43,578 nucleotides of DNA from NCBI GenBank assembly GCA_015039365.1, contig WION01000442.1, forward strand, positions 1 to 43,578. Direction: 5' to 3'. This document shows positions 1-13,006 of the stretch, one piece after another (the stretch's first letter is position 1; every line of letters starts with the position of its first letter). Source of the stretch: Amanita rubescens (Eukaryota > Basidiomycota > Agaricomycetes > Agaricales > Amanitaceae). A program made the translations under genes and the position numbers. The notes under the pieces were generated by a model that was not told the DNA's origin, did not search any database, and worked only from the letters and a program-made list of their open reading frames with translations.

Positions 1-444
1 GTCAGTGGCGATCAAAATGATTCGGAGTCCAGGTCGCAAACAATTGACGCGGAAGGCATGCCCTAATTTAGACTTTCGCCGCCAAATTGCTTTAGGAACT
101 TGTCGGGTCATTTTTACTGTCCGCCCGTCGCTCTTTTCAAGTATGGCAGTAAGTAACTTACACTATAAGACTCAGTTCTCGCATCACAACTCTATTGTCC
201 TTAGGCAGTGCTATCATTCACCGACGTGCGCCTTAAACGCATTAGGATTTCGGCGACGCTTCAGCCGTACTAGGACCTTGAGGCGTTTTTGGTAGTAAGG
301 AGTCTAACATGACGAAATCCATATGAATTCAATTTCTTTTACAGGTAATGCTATGTGCATCCTCAGTGCTATATAACATGATTTATACCAAATTTCACGC
401 TTCATTTTCCATTATATTCTTGCGTCACGCATTGGTTTGACTCT

Positions 445-515
445 TCACCCTCGTCGCAGCAGAATCATAACTGTTAACTGGCGTACTATGGCATCGCCGC
501 AACTCAGAAGGCTGT
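445..515 (+). repeat. Direct repeat, copy 1 of a pair
   Basis: This segment shares the core CGTCGCAGCAGAATCATAA and the flanking order (AACTG, GTACTA, AACTCAGAA) with 1203-1290, about 760 bp further right. Identity is imperfect, so the duplication is old. No coding sense was found in either copy. Confidence 0.55.
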
Positions 516-1202
516 GGGGTCATACAGGTATAAAATATCGTTCAACTCCTCAGTACCAGCGAAATGAACACCAACCTCTGTAATGGTACTTTCCCAGCTG
601 TCCATGTTGTACTTAACTAACGCCAACACAGCCAATTCCCAGAACCTCTTTATTGGACCACAATCAAGAGACTGCCAGCTCCCAAATATCGTTGGGGGTA
701 TGACAACAATCGGTACCTCCATCATGCTACTGTCTACAGTACGTAGTACCTCTGAGAAAATCGATTGCACCGTAAACTGACTGGTATGCGTCAGTTAATG
801 GCGAGCCTTTCGGCTGGGCGATGCATAAATTAAGGAGAAAGCCCAGGAGGATGCCGCCTACATGGATTTAGTACGTTTCGGTGAATCAGTGCCAAGAGGG
901 TTTTATTAATATGATCAATGCAGTTGAATCCAGAGCTTGCAACCGGGTTCCAGTTACTGTAGCAATCTACTAACCTTGTCCGAGTCTTTCAATTGTACAT
1001 AGTTGTATGCAGATTTGAATATATTGATTAGTCGTTATTGTAATCCCGGGACAGCGAACTCGAGTGGCGCGCTTATAAGTTTTCGCCACCGACACATTAC
1101 AGGACCTTGTTGGTGCTTCGCGTGCCTCTCGCCAGCACTGTGTGATAGTACGCTGTAGTAATGTCGAGTCAAACCTGGAGCAGCACGTATTTGTTCTTAG
1201 AA

Positions 1203-1290
1203 TTCACACTTCACATTCGGCGTCGCAGCAGAATCATAATCGTGAACTGCTGTACTACAAGTGGCGGAAACTCAGAATGCTATGTAGAAT
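1203..1290 (+). repeat. Direct repeat, copy 2 of a pair
   Basis: Second copy of the 445-515 sequence: same core CGTCGCAGCAGAATCATAA followed by diverged but collinear sequence. Function unknown; probably a fragment of an old dispersed repeat. Confidence 0.55.
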
Positions 1291-1592
1291 GGGTTTATAA
1301 AGCGTGTAGACTTGCAGCTACAACGTCGCTCCGGAGAACCAAGCGAAAAAATACGACTGCCAGACATGCCACGTACTAGTAGTAAGATGTTTTGTCTTTT
1401 CCATGAGGAAGTTGTACTGAACCAACGTCATCACCGCCGGTGACAAGTCAATACCTTAATTCCAGTCATTTATCATGATTGAGGGTGTTGTAGATGTCGA
1501 GGCAGCAAGTGATATATTTCTGACGAGTACCAAGGACGAGCAGACACATAAGCATGACAATCTCTCAGCCAAAATGGAATACAGTTATCTCT

Positions 1593-3488
1593 TCAACCCC
1601 TCCGTGCTCCGAGTCCCAGTCGTACTGCCAACCGTAAGTTATACGACGTAAAGTCATGCCTTGCAAATACCTTAAAACCCAACACTCTCTCGTCGTCCAT
1701 GAACCACCTATTATAATCATACACCTCGGGAGCTGTGTATATCGTACAGCCCAATCCCATCTCGATCACCTCCGCAAAAACATTACCATGATCAAAGTAG
1801 TCTCCTTTCCGTCCTACAACCAACTCTCCTGGCAGATTATCTTGAGGATTGCAGACGTTATATGGGTTGAAATCGACTATGCTGAGTCGGCACCTTTCAC
1901 CATTCTCGTCGTCATCGACGGGCTCAAGACGCATCCATCTTTGCCCAGCGGAAGAGGTGTACCAGGTTCGAGCCTTGCCCCCGACGTCGAGCCACCTTGA
2001 GATAGGTGGTCCCCATTCAGACCAAGGAATTGACTTCACGGTATACACCTTTCCGGAGGGTGCCTCAAAGTCCGTGATAGTGGAGAAAGAGTATGGCATT
2101 CCAGAGTCGTCATACATGACCACCTCGTTATTGGAATGAGCTAGAACATTGAATGGGGGAGGCACACCTGTCCGTCTGAGGTTCGTAATGGTTTCTAGAA
2201 GAGATCGGCGGCGGATGAAAAGAACGAATGTTCGGTTGGTTTGGTTTGGGGAAAGGGCGGTACTAATAACAACCCTGATCATGATCGTGGTTTCGTCTAC
2301 AGAAGTGTGGAATGGTTTAGGTGAAGTGCGTAGAACGTTATGTGGGCCAGGTCGACCACTGCAATAAAATCCACTGATAGAATATTCCTTGGATAGAGCA
2401 GGAAAACGAAGACTTAACACTTGATATGGAACGCTATCTGCTTCCTTGGGGATCTCCCAAACTTCATGTTGGCCCCGGATATCGTTGGGTATCAGAAGAA
2501 TTTCGGGTGATACAAAAGCAAGAAAAAAGTAGGCCCTCTCCCAAGTTCGATGTTTCTAACGCAAAAAAGACAAATGTTTAGGAAAGAAAATGGATTAGGG
2601 TAGCTACTTACCAATCTCTTATGGCCCGTCTTCCAGTCGAAGATATATAGTTGATCCCCCCCGCGAGTCCCGACTAGGAGAGCAAGGTTGTCGCCGGCGA
2701 TTTCCAGCTTAATGATCTGATTTAGTTCGTAGTTGTCTTGTATATCGATTCGTGGACAATGTGCCAACGGATGGTATTCTCCAGTGGAGAATTGAAGAAG
2801 AGTCATGTATATTGAACACCGTGGCATGGTGCCTTCTTGATCGACATGCGTCGACCTGGTGTTTAAAGTGAGAGTGTCATTCATAAAATAGGTTTTAGAC
2901 GAACGCACGAGATGACGTTACCATGAGATCATGTTCGTCAATGGCCATGCCCGCCTCACGGATAATATCTGCACGTGGACGATTCCAGGTCAACTCGACT
3001 ATTGGAGTATGATTGGGTATGGCTGTCCATCGTAGAACATCGTCGGGTGTGGATGGAAGCAAGCAATAGTGCAGGTGATAAATATGGACCGAGACATGGA
3101 AATAATACAGATAGACGCCCGATGTCAAGTCCCACACGGGATATCGGTTATGCACATCATCAAATGTCTTTATAAAGGCTGGCTGAAACCTGCACCATGC
3201 CTTTTCTCGCTTCATCAGAGCCTCGTAGCGTGCCGCGAATGAGAGCGTGCAATACGTGTTGTCAACGACGCCCGCCGCATGACAGGCCAATCGATACCGA
3301 AGGATCACCGAGGAATGTATGAAATTGTTGATTTGCTTTGATACCGGCAGGCACTTTCTGAGATCTTGTGCGTCTAGATGCATGAAAATTTCTTCGAGCA
3401 AATCGCCGGGGAGTGGAAGTGATGTAGTGGGGTTGCTTATGCGATAGATTAAAAGACATGAAGAAAAACAGGCGTGCGGACGAACCAC
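1593..3488 (-). CDS. F-box domain protein, three exons, 595 aa
   Basis: Exons by eye: 3488-2909, 2855-2611 and 2555-1593; introns of 53 and 56 bp with GTGCGT..CAG and GTAAGT..TAG. Summed length is 1788 nt, exactly 596 codons with stop, and all phases agree. Residues about 24-62 form an F-box (LPLPGDLLEEIFMHLDAQDL and onward), followed by the segment YRLACHAAGVVDN that is characteristic of a large family of mushroom F-box proteins. The rest has many Trp and aromatic residues and probably forms a beta-rich substrate-recognition region, but no named domain is visible. F-box proteins bind Skp1 in SCF ubiquitin ligases and recruit substrates; the substrate is unknown. The start is the ATG at 3488; a slightly different N-terminus is possible. 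The gene appears intact. Confidence 0.85.
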
Positions 3489-3965
3489 GTAGCTCCAGTA
3501 ACATCGTCGCGAGCGCTCAGAGTCATTAGTCGGACTTAGAAACCTTATCTGCCGTCATCACGGTGACCCCAGTGAGAAATGGTCCGGGTGGGGAACGAGC
3601 TGGAAATTTACCGTTTTGCAGGCTCTTCTGCCGCAAACTACGTTTTTCTGCTTTAGAATAAATGTGGCAGGGCCAGTACTTAGAATTGCGCGCGTAGCAA
3701 AAGTACAATCTGCGTGAATCTGGTTGATACACCCTATCCTTGATCGCGTCATGGAATGGTGGGTAGTATACCTCTTACCGCAAATGTGACCATTCCTAAC
3801 ACTCAGCACAAGTCATCTCTCGACTAAAGCGACCACGGCAGCAAGCCACGCTAAATGACTTAATGGATTAGATACTGATAGGACTGAACGCCAACGATAT
3901 ATAAATGTCCAAGAAAATATATCTCAGCGATGCAAGAAAGTGTATTTTTCGCTCGTAGATAAAAA
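3489..3965. other. Intergenic spacer
   Basis: About 480 bp between the F-box gene start and the carboxylesterase stop. The minus-strand ORFs here (3526-3809) are short and show no family features. It should hold the F-box promoter and the esterase 3' UTR; I see no clear element. Confidence 0.5.
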
Positions 3966-6323
3966 TTACAAAGGGTATTTGAGAGCAAGATAAACATCCA
4001 CCTGGATGGTGGCGTTCCTATAATCATCGGTAGTGATATTGACCGGAACATCTGGATTGTCATAGAGCGTCAGCAATGGAACGTTGTCGATATCGTATTT
4101 CGGCCACTCGTATAGGTTCTGGCCGTTCGGGTCTTGCTTGTTGACAAAGTTGATTAGATAGTCCTGAAGATCACCTTTGTCGTAGATCATGAGGACATCG
4201 GACCCTTGGAACTACGGTACCATGTGCGTTAGTATCTTGGTTTGGTTTGTGAATATCTATCGCTTACCGATCCAAGGTAAGGCGTCTGCTTGTAGCGCTT
4301 GCTAACTAAAGACACCAAAGATTAATGATCGATCCGAATCACGTGAAAATACTTACGGAATGACCAGCATGGTTGCTTGTTATAGACTTGCTGGATGAAG
4401 GAACGACGAGGAGCTTGCCAAACCAAGTCACCCTTGGCGGCTGACTGACGTTTGTATTCTGGACCCAGGTCGGCATTGGCATCACCGGTGTCAAATGGCG
4501 AACCGGCACTTGGGGCTGGTTGATGAGCACCGAGAAGCATGGAGAGTTCCTGGGGTTGAATATAGGGGAACATGTTGCTGTGGGCATAGTTGCCGAGCAG
4601 TTGAGTAGTGCTGTAATTCGATGCGTGAGAATGATAACATTAACAGACTCAAAAGACAGGTGCCATACGTAATGTTTAAGTTTGAAAAGGAGAATAGCGT
4701 TGACTCATCGTCAACGTTACCTAAAAATAGTCAGAATGAAACGATACAGAAAATTAGGGTCGCACCTATGACAAGAGGGATTGGCGCAACGTGGTCCAGT
4801 GCCACCAACTCCTGAGCAGTATTCGTGAGGAAAATACCATCGGATCGTGGCCACCAAGCTGGGATGACCGACTGAGAGATGCGTCACATTCCGTGCAAGT
4901 CAAAAAATCAACCAAAGCGTACCTCCCAGGAGAAGACATTGGGCTGGCCATCGATAGCAGCCCTCAGCTTTTCGTAAGGCACCTGCCTCATGCACTCAAC
5001 CTTATCCACTTCCGTCGGGCAAAGTTCACTCGAAATAGCATTCCAGTAACGCTGGCCATGAACGTTGTCCATATAACCGAACGGACTGGGTGCACCAGAT
5101 TGCATGAAAGCGGCGTGGAACAAGCCTTCGGTGTTGCCACCGTTTGTGATCATTTGAGAACCGACGGAATACGCGCCAGAGTTTTGACCCCAACTGTAAG
5201 GAGAAACTTTAGCCAAGTAGAAAGCTAATTGAACGTTGAACCCACATTGTGACTTTGGTGGGATCTCCTCCGAACGACGAGATGTACTTGTTGACCCACC
5301 GAAGGGCCAAACGTTCTTGTCACTCGATATTAGAGAAACGAACGGAGCGACCGCGACAAGACTTACGATCGTAAAGACCAAGGTTTCCTATGCCAGCATT
5401 CCTGAAGACATCGCCGCCCATGAAACCAAAGCCTTATCTTGCGTTAGGCCACCTTCACGCCCAGTCATACCAACACGTACCGCCAATACTAGCAATAAGA
5501 TTCAATACGTATGACTGAAAGATCCAAAATGACCTACCGATAGTTCATGCTGACATAGATTATGGGTTGGTTGAGAGCTACTGAACGAGTGATGATGTTG
5601 GAGCCATCATAACTATCAACACGCTTAGCACGTCACTTTGCTTCGTGAAATTCTGAACACTCACGTTGAGCTGCCGCTAAATTGGAAGAAACCTAAAAGA
5701 GATGTTACTTCGATACACATTCAATCAATGCATAAACGCGGGTCACCTCCATGGAACCACTGCAAGGAAAAGCGACGTTAGAGAAGGTCGTATAGAATAA
5801 AGCCGACGGACCACAACGACGGGTAACTTTTCGTTGCCAGAGACAACAGGAGTCAGCACATTGATCGTAAGGCCTGTTAAAGGGATTTTAATCAATTGTA
5901 GAAGAGTAGGCTTGGATAATTACAGTCTTCGCTGTCTGGCTTAGAAACTTGATAAAGAGTGTTGTTCAAGTAATCCAATATCTCTGGCGAGACACCGGGC
6001 ACATGGGGAAATTTCCGGGCCACCTGGGTACATGACGGGCCAAACTTCGTGGCATCATAGTGACCGCTGTAGGAGCCGTATGACTCTGGAAGACGATAAC
6101 GCAAGTTGCCGACACTATCCTAGCATCAGGCACCAATATACGAGACAGATGAGGCGCATTTAACTTACGGCGGTTGTGCGTAGGGAATGCCCAGATATTT
6201 GTTCACTCTCCCATCCGTTGTGCCTACAAAAGTACCTTTGTCCAAGGTGACCTTTGTCGATGACGGAGCAGCGCAGGTGAGATATACGTGAAGCGCAAGC
6301 GCGACAAGAACTTGAAGCTTCAT
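3966..6323 (-). CDS. Secreted type-B carboxylesterase-like protein, catalytically dead by sequence
   Basis: Fifteen exons: 6323-6169, 6114-5924, 5873-5812, 5759-5747, 5692-5665, 5612-5538, 5488-5481, 5432-5367, 5315-5246, 5193-4923, 4871-4766, 4720-4669, 4610-4357, 4305-4268 and 4211-3966. Introns are 45-58 bp and every phase fits, giving 544 aa, normal for this family. It has a signal peptide (MKLQVLVALALHVYLTCA) and family blocks YLGIPYAQPPVGNLRYRLPE, SEDCLTINVLTP, NYRIGGFGFMGG and the region after the nucleophile elbow. The catalytic features are changed: the GxSxG elbow reads GQNSG (Asn227 at the Ser), the catalytic His block reads SFQGSD (Gln465), and the HGGG oxyanion motif reads HGGF (140-142). 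The acidic residue in DDEST (Glu354) remains. Enzymes of this family hydrolyse extracellular esters; this one should not. It could be a binding pseudoenzyme or a young pseudogene without stops. A TATA-like TATATAA lies about 40 bp upstream of the ATG. Confidence 0.92.
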
Positions 6324-7188
6324 AGCGAAGACTTCTACTCAACATTCTTCCACAACCTTCATTATATATGAATCAGGCACATCAAAGACCGATGTGACGC
6401 CGAATGGACGAGGTATATTCCCATATAGCAGAGACCCTTTGACTTTTCCGCATCGCAAACTGCAGTCCCGAGGCTTTAAAAAAAGCGCCATCATGAAGAG
6501 CATTCAAAACATACCGTTAAAAAACGGTTGATTGATTGACGAATGTGAATGAGCGCCGACCTGAAGTGTGTTTGATGACAATTCGCCAGTATTAGTCGTC
6601 GTCGTGCTGGCTTTCCGTCTACTAGCCGATTCGCTGCAAACTAGAACCAGGCATGTCAAACTCGGCGCCACATAGTCCGAGTCTATTGAAATACACGTAG
6701 TAACTTTTTGGATTTGCTGGCAGTTGTCCGAGTCCGAGTCAGGATGGACCAAACATGACATAATACCGTTATGGTAAATCAGTACGAGAGCGAGCGTCGC
6801 TGGAGCGCCGACACGAACCTTGCGCCCGATTTCTTCATATAAATCCACACATTTTCGTTAATATGTTCCAAGTAGAGGAAGGATGATCGATGAAGAGGAA
6901 AACCGAATCATCTTATCTTATCTCTGCATGTTTCCCACGTTTATTATTATTTTACTTTGCGAGTGACCTTGCTGCGCAAGGTAACAAGGTAAATTATACT
7001 ATGAGTGTAGGGAAATAAGCAGTAATACTGGCAGAACCGGAGGCTCGTTGTCTGACTGAGCTTAATCCCTCAGCAAATAACCGATCGCGCTAATTACATG
7101 TAACTTTTCTTCATTCACGGTGGGAGTTTTTCTAGTGGTATAAAACGTTCGTCACAGACAGTATTCTAATCGTACACATACATCGATA
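6324..7188. other. Intergenic region upstream of the carboxylesterase
   Basis: It holds the esterase promoter (TATATAAT near 6364-6372). At 6459-6472 it also has CTGCAGTCCCGAGG, which resembles the end of the palindrome found upstream of family member D at 25187, but this may be chance. A minus-strand ORF at 6504-6848 has no recognisable features. No other gene is seen. Confidence 0.5.
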
Positions 7189-8736
<1,548 letters not shown>

Positions 8737-8967
8737 TTTTCTGCAGAGAGATTCAAAAGACCGAGTCGGAGATGATGCTGTTCAGCCCGTCGTCTCCGAT
8801 TATAAGCACTCTATGGCCTGTGAAATATGTGACGAAATGGGATGATCAGTAATACCGATATGACGCCGTGCATCGACCTGTAAGCGTCATATCAGACCTG
8901 ATCAATGATTTGTAAAGCGGCGCCACTCGAACACCCAAAGATGGTACACTTACGCGCTAGTATGGAG
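8737..8967. other. Short intergenic spacer (reductase promoter region)
   Basis: Region immediately upstream of the reductase ATG. I see no convincing TATA box or other element. Confidence 0.4.
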
Positions 8968-9087
8968 TTACTTAGGAAGATACGTCTCCTTGAGGTAGTC
9001 CAACATCAGTGCGTTGAAATCGGCGTCCAGAAACTGATGTTCTTGATACCGAGTTTGTTGGTCGCGATGCTCTAGCCAAACTATCGT
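8968..9087 (-). pseudogene. Possible terminal-exon relic
   Basis: A short open stretch ends in a clean stop (8970-8968) and reads FLDADFNALMLDYLKETYLP before a final Lys. It looks like the acidic, amphipathic C-terminus of an ordinary cytosolic enzyme. An in-frame stop lies just upstream and no matching upstream exons were found, so it is probably the remnant of a lost or truncated gene. The parent family is not recognised. Confidence 0.3.
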
Positions 9088-9960
9088 TTAAAGTTTCCGA
9101 ATAGAGAGAGCTGGTGTCTAATGCCGTGTTGTCGCGTAGGCCGATTCGAAAGGAAGTTCAGGATTCGCCCCTGAGTTAGTGTTCGCTAAGGATAACCCGC
9201 GGGTATGCGGGTACGATGGGTACGGGTATGTCACGGTACGCGCCCACGTGTGACGCGTACCCGCTTGAGTCACAGATGCCGCGTCGCTTCGTTCGCTTGG
9301 TCGCTCATTATTGTTCTCGCCATCACCACTTTTTATCCCAATACGCATGGCAAGTCCGCGGGCCTCGCACTTACCACCGCGGCTGTGGGGAACGAGATAA
9401 GTATCATCTTGATTGTTTCTTCTGTTTCTCACTGACATATCGACAGAGACTCCATTTTGCATTTTGATTTCTCGCCAAACAGAACGGCAGGCGAAAAGAG
9501 ACCGACGTCAATGGAAACCTGTCCTCGTCAATATATTACCGCATATGCCAATAGCAAAGGGTGCATGATCCCCGGTAGTCTCAGCCAGACGCTCCAGCTG
9601 CTCCCTTTTGCTCGGTCACCGTCAAGACGCCCCGTCCCCTCCACCGTATCCAAACACTGGCGAAAGGTGGCCCAACTCTGGACGAGGATTCGCGTCACCC
9701 CAGAGCTTCTTGTCACAAACCCGCCTTGACACATAATTGCGATCGATACGACCCACATCCGCACCTCTCGCCTTGTCGGACAAATGTTCTCGCCCCATCG
9801 ATGCGAGATATAATGAATGGGACTTTACTCAACCAGGAATGCGATATATTACTGATAATCGATGACACGACAATGCCACGTCAGCATGTTTGGAATATAA
9901 CATTATTAACAGAATACCATCATCGTGAACATTAACCGTACAATCTCTGGTTGCCAAGAT
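9088..9960. other. No gene; GC-rich stretch with GGGTA-type repeats
   Basis: Between about 9180 and 9260 the sequence is rich in CGGGTA / TACCCG words around the palindrome ACCCGCGGGT (about 9196-9205), which looks like a short decayed repeat. The ORFs across 9118-9935 on both strands have scrambled composition and no family features. Confidence 0.45.
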
Positions 9961-11372
9961 TCAACAGTTCAAAACTATCCTATCGCCAATACGGATATCG
10001 TAATGAAAATCAGCAAGTTCGGCGAACATTCTAATAGCTAGTATGCTCTTCTCGTTCCGCGTCTTCTGCGGGCAGTCGTCACAGGCAAACACGTAACCTT
10101 TTGGCATAATATTGGTCGAGTGGTCTATCGCCAACGGCACATGTCCCTCTCTCGGACGAGGACACGTTGCACCCCTGACTGCATCATGAATGTACGCTCG
10201 TAGGACACCAGGCAGGAGGAGGGGGTCCATAACACGGTCCACAGGCAATTCCTGAGAAAGCAAGGAAATCGCATCACGCAAATCGTGTAGGAACTTGAAT
10301 CCGCTGTGCTTGAACGGCATCTCTGTTAACCTTGGGATGCAAACCTTTTGCAGAACACAGGGGTGGCGAAGGATTTGGTTGTAGACGTAGTGCAATGTCT
10401 CGGCAAGCCCGACGTCCAAAGGGTCGCTTTCGTTATCGTCAAAGACGGACAGCTCCTTCAAATTAGTCGTGGAGTGGAGCAGGAAGTCGGTGAATGCAGT
10501 TTCGCATGACAAGAACCAGCGTAGCTGCTCGCCCACCGAACATTGTATCCGATTGTTGGTCACGTCCAAGACCTCAAGACGGGGACATGCAAAGTGGTGT
10601 AGTAGGTCCATGAAATGACATTGTGCATCGCGTATCTTGATACTTTTCATGGCTTTTAGTTGTTGCCGGTCATAGAGGAGCGGTGGCATGGATTGCTTTG
10701 TGCTGTATGTTATCATTTTGAATTCAATGTTCTGAAGTGAGGTGCACATGGTGAGGACGTGTACGGCGACAAAGAGGTTGACCTTGCCGATTGACAGGCG
10801 CGTGAGGGCGGAGTAATTTGCGATGATTGGTGCGTGAACGGGAGAGATTCTGGGAATAGCGAGGCTCGTCAATTGCCTGCAGGACGAGAAGGATTTGAGG
10901 AGTCGAAGGGTCATCTCCTCGCGTCCTGAAGAGAATAGGGCAATGCTGGATCAAACGTGATAAGGATGCCCTGGGCCTCAACTGGAGGACTGCGGAGTAA
11001 CTTCATACACGTCGTTGGATCGTTGAGGCAGACATGCAAATCGGCGTATAGGCTTTCCATCCTGCTTTCATGATAGAATTAGCAATGAAGAATATGAAGC
11101 GTCAGTCACGCACAGAAACGGAGGATAAGCAAGACGAGGAGTGGAGAACAATAATGGCCCAGAAGATCCAGGGCCTTATATATATGCAGACAATTGCCAC
11201 CAAGACAGCTATTTAGGTGGCCACAAATGACGTTAAGCGAGCATTGTTTGAAAGCTTTGCAATTGATGTCAGGGAGGCAAGCACTGATCCGCAGCGCTTG
11301 AAAGAGATAAAAGGCGATCTGATTTCGTAACAATCGGGAGCTACGACGGCAGGTGGCAACGAGGTCCAAGGG
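9961..11372 (-). pseudogene. F-box/LRR-type protein, 5' truncated
   Basis: Tentative exons: 11372-11110, 11061-10991 and 10925-9961 (introns 48 and 65 bp; the second donor, GTCCTC, is weak). The reading is rich in Leu and has LRR-like phrasing: RLEVLDVTNNRI, CRQLTSLAIPRI, TNLKELSVFDDN, LLVLLILRFC. This matches the C-terminal recognition half of a mushroom F-box protein. The piece PLDLVATCRRSSRLLRNQIA at the left end of exon 1 resembles the sequence just after an F-box helix, but an in-frame TGA lies immediately upstream and no F-box exon was found. It is therefore either a 5'-truncated pseudogene or has a first exon I could not see. The last exon alone is open for 317 codons. Confidence 0.55.
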
Positions 11373-11456
11373 CAACGTTCATAAGGCTCGAAAGATAATT
11401 TAAATTATTCAGATTAGACGGGACATGAATACCTTGCGGGCCGAGCAAGACAAAAA

Positions 11457-12284
11457 TTACTCTATGATACCGCTTGAGGTGATTGTGACCTTTACCCTCG
11501 GCGTCCCAGATGTCGTACCCGCAGCTTCGATTCGCCTGACCAAGAGCATCCCAGTTTTAACTTCTCCGAACACCACATGTCGATCGTCCAGCTTTGGGAA
11601 TAAACTAAGCTCACTGGCAGCTTAACATGAAGACGAAGCTTACCCAGGAGTAATGGCAGTTGTAATGAAGAACTAGAAGCGATCCGTACATCATATGCCT
11701 CGCAAAACCCACAGAATGCGTACCTGCGAGCCGTTCGTGTTTGGTCCGCCACTGGCCATGGACAACAAGCCAGGCTTAGAATGTTGTAATTTGAAGTTTT
11801 CATCTAAAATATTGTGAGTTATGTTTTCCTTCAATTCTAGCATTTTTATACCTGGAAACCACCTTTCCGGGTAGATAGATTTCCCGCCCCTGCCATCATG
11901 ATGCGTGATATCGCCACCTTGGATCATGAACTGCGAAGAACATCAATTCATGTAAGACAAGTAAAAATTCCATGAATGCGCACATTAGGCATTATCCGAT
12001 GAAACGTACTGCCGGCGTAACCAAACCCATGTTGACCCGTTGCCAGCTCCCGGAAGTTGCGGGCTGTTTTCGGAACAATGTCATCATACAACCTGAAGAC
12101 AAGGCGCCCTGCTTTCCTGTAGTTGATAGCAATATCAAACTGTGTAAAATGACTCGATGAAACTTGACGCGTCTTAGTCACGGGGAATAACTCACGAATA
12201 CGAATGGGCTAAAAGGTTGAGACGTTAGACTTCCAAGATAGGTATGAAATATGAGGCTCACAATTGGTGACGTCCTCCCGACAT
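11457..12284 (-). CDS. Cyclophilin-type peptidyl-prolyl cis-trans isomerase, one-base defect
   Basis: Exons: 12284-12262, 12208-12196, 12139-11984, 11930-11852, 11803-11724, 11672-11644 and 11591-11457, about 171 aa. Cyclophilins isomerise Xaa-Pro bonds and bind cyclosporin; this one has no targeting extension and should be cytosolic or nuclear. Signature blocks in order: [54 protein letters not shown] (active-site Arg in FHRI), [20 protein letters not shown] and HVVFGEV. Two tiny first exons (23 and 13 nt) are needed to give a good N-terminus. The sixth exon is one base short of joining the normal TPWLD block: CCTGG stands where CCTTGG would fit. An alternative acceptor at 11605 keeps the frame by inserting GLFPK for the Trp but leaves a 39-bp intron. 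So this is either a pseudogene, a variant loop, or a sequencing error. Confidence 0.88.
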
Positions 12285-13006
12285 TGGTAATGCCCTTCGA
12301 AACTTTTCCCACCAATTTAGCTCCACGCTCACGATCACGTGCCAAATCAACCAATTGTGTCACTCTGTCACCTTCCTTTTCCCGAACTGAAATATCTCCA
12401 GATCAGATACCGATGAAAATAAGAGTTTCAGGATTAAACTCGTGCAATGACAATGGAACTGTCGCCAGCACAGTTTTTCGAGTCGTCAATGGGATGATAT
12501 CGCGATGACGTTTAGTCATTTGTTCGGCTTCAACTCTGCTAGAATTAGCCAAGAGCTATATGATCCCATTACCAACGTCGAGTATACGACTCTCTCGGGA
12601 AAACAATCTATTTAGGGACGATTATACCAACCGAAGAACGGAACTCTATATTTAGATGGCGAAAATCCTCGGAGGTCAGGCGTCAAACTTGCGGGACTCC
12701 GTCCACGAGCTAATTTTCAGGATGTCAGGCGCGGCGAGGATTGCACCAGTGCAAGAACATGCCGATATTTGTGGTAGACAAAACTTGAAGCTATTCATTG
12801 AGCGGTTAACACGAGAGAACAATTAAAGGTGATATTTCAAAAGTTCGGCTCTACGTTACTAGTAACATCCCAGGGTATATCTATAGCAACCATATATGAA
12901 AAAGGCGGAGATGGATCAAGTGAAGGAAAGTGTTCGCAAAAGATCGTGGAAAGTGAGACAAGCTACACAAGGGTATAAATTCGAAGTCGATGTTTGAGGT
13001 GCGATC
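12285..13006. other. Intergenic; cyclophilin promoter and 3' flank of family member A
   Basis: A plus-strand ORF at 12251-12508 and its complement look somewhat protein-like (the minus strand reads LVDLARDRERGAKLVGKVSK). They overlap cyclophilin exon 1 in another frame and contain a stop, so I do not call a gene. Nothing else is seen from 12510 to 13006. Confidence 0.4.

Larger units (their letters stand above)
1..1592. other. No gene recognised; non-coding or decayed sequence
   Basis: I see no ORF with recognisable protein features in this stretch. A minus-strand ORF at 504-770 (88 codons) has ordinary amino-acid composition and could be the last exon of a decayed gene, but I cannot assign it. 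The only structure I can support is the repeat pair listed separately near 445 and 1205. The sequence is AT-richer than the genes to its right. Confidence 0.5.

Noticed and set aside
12251..12508. Plus-strand ORF with plausible composition opposite cyclophilin exon 1
   Set aside because: It overlaps the cyclophilin start and promoter, its complement holds a stop, and no family could be recognised.
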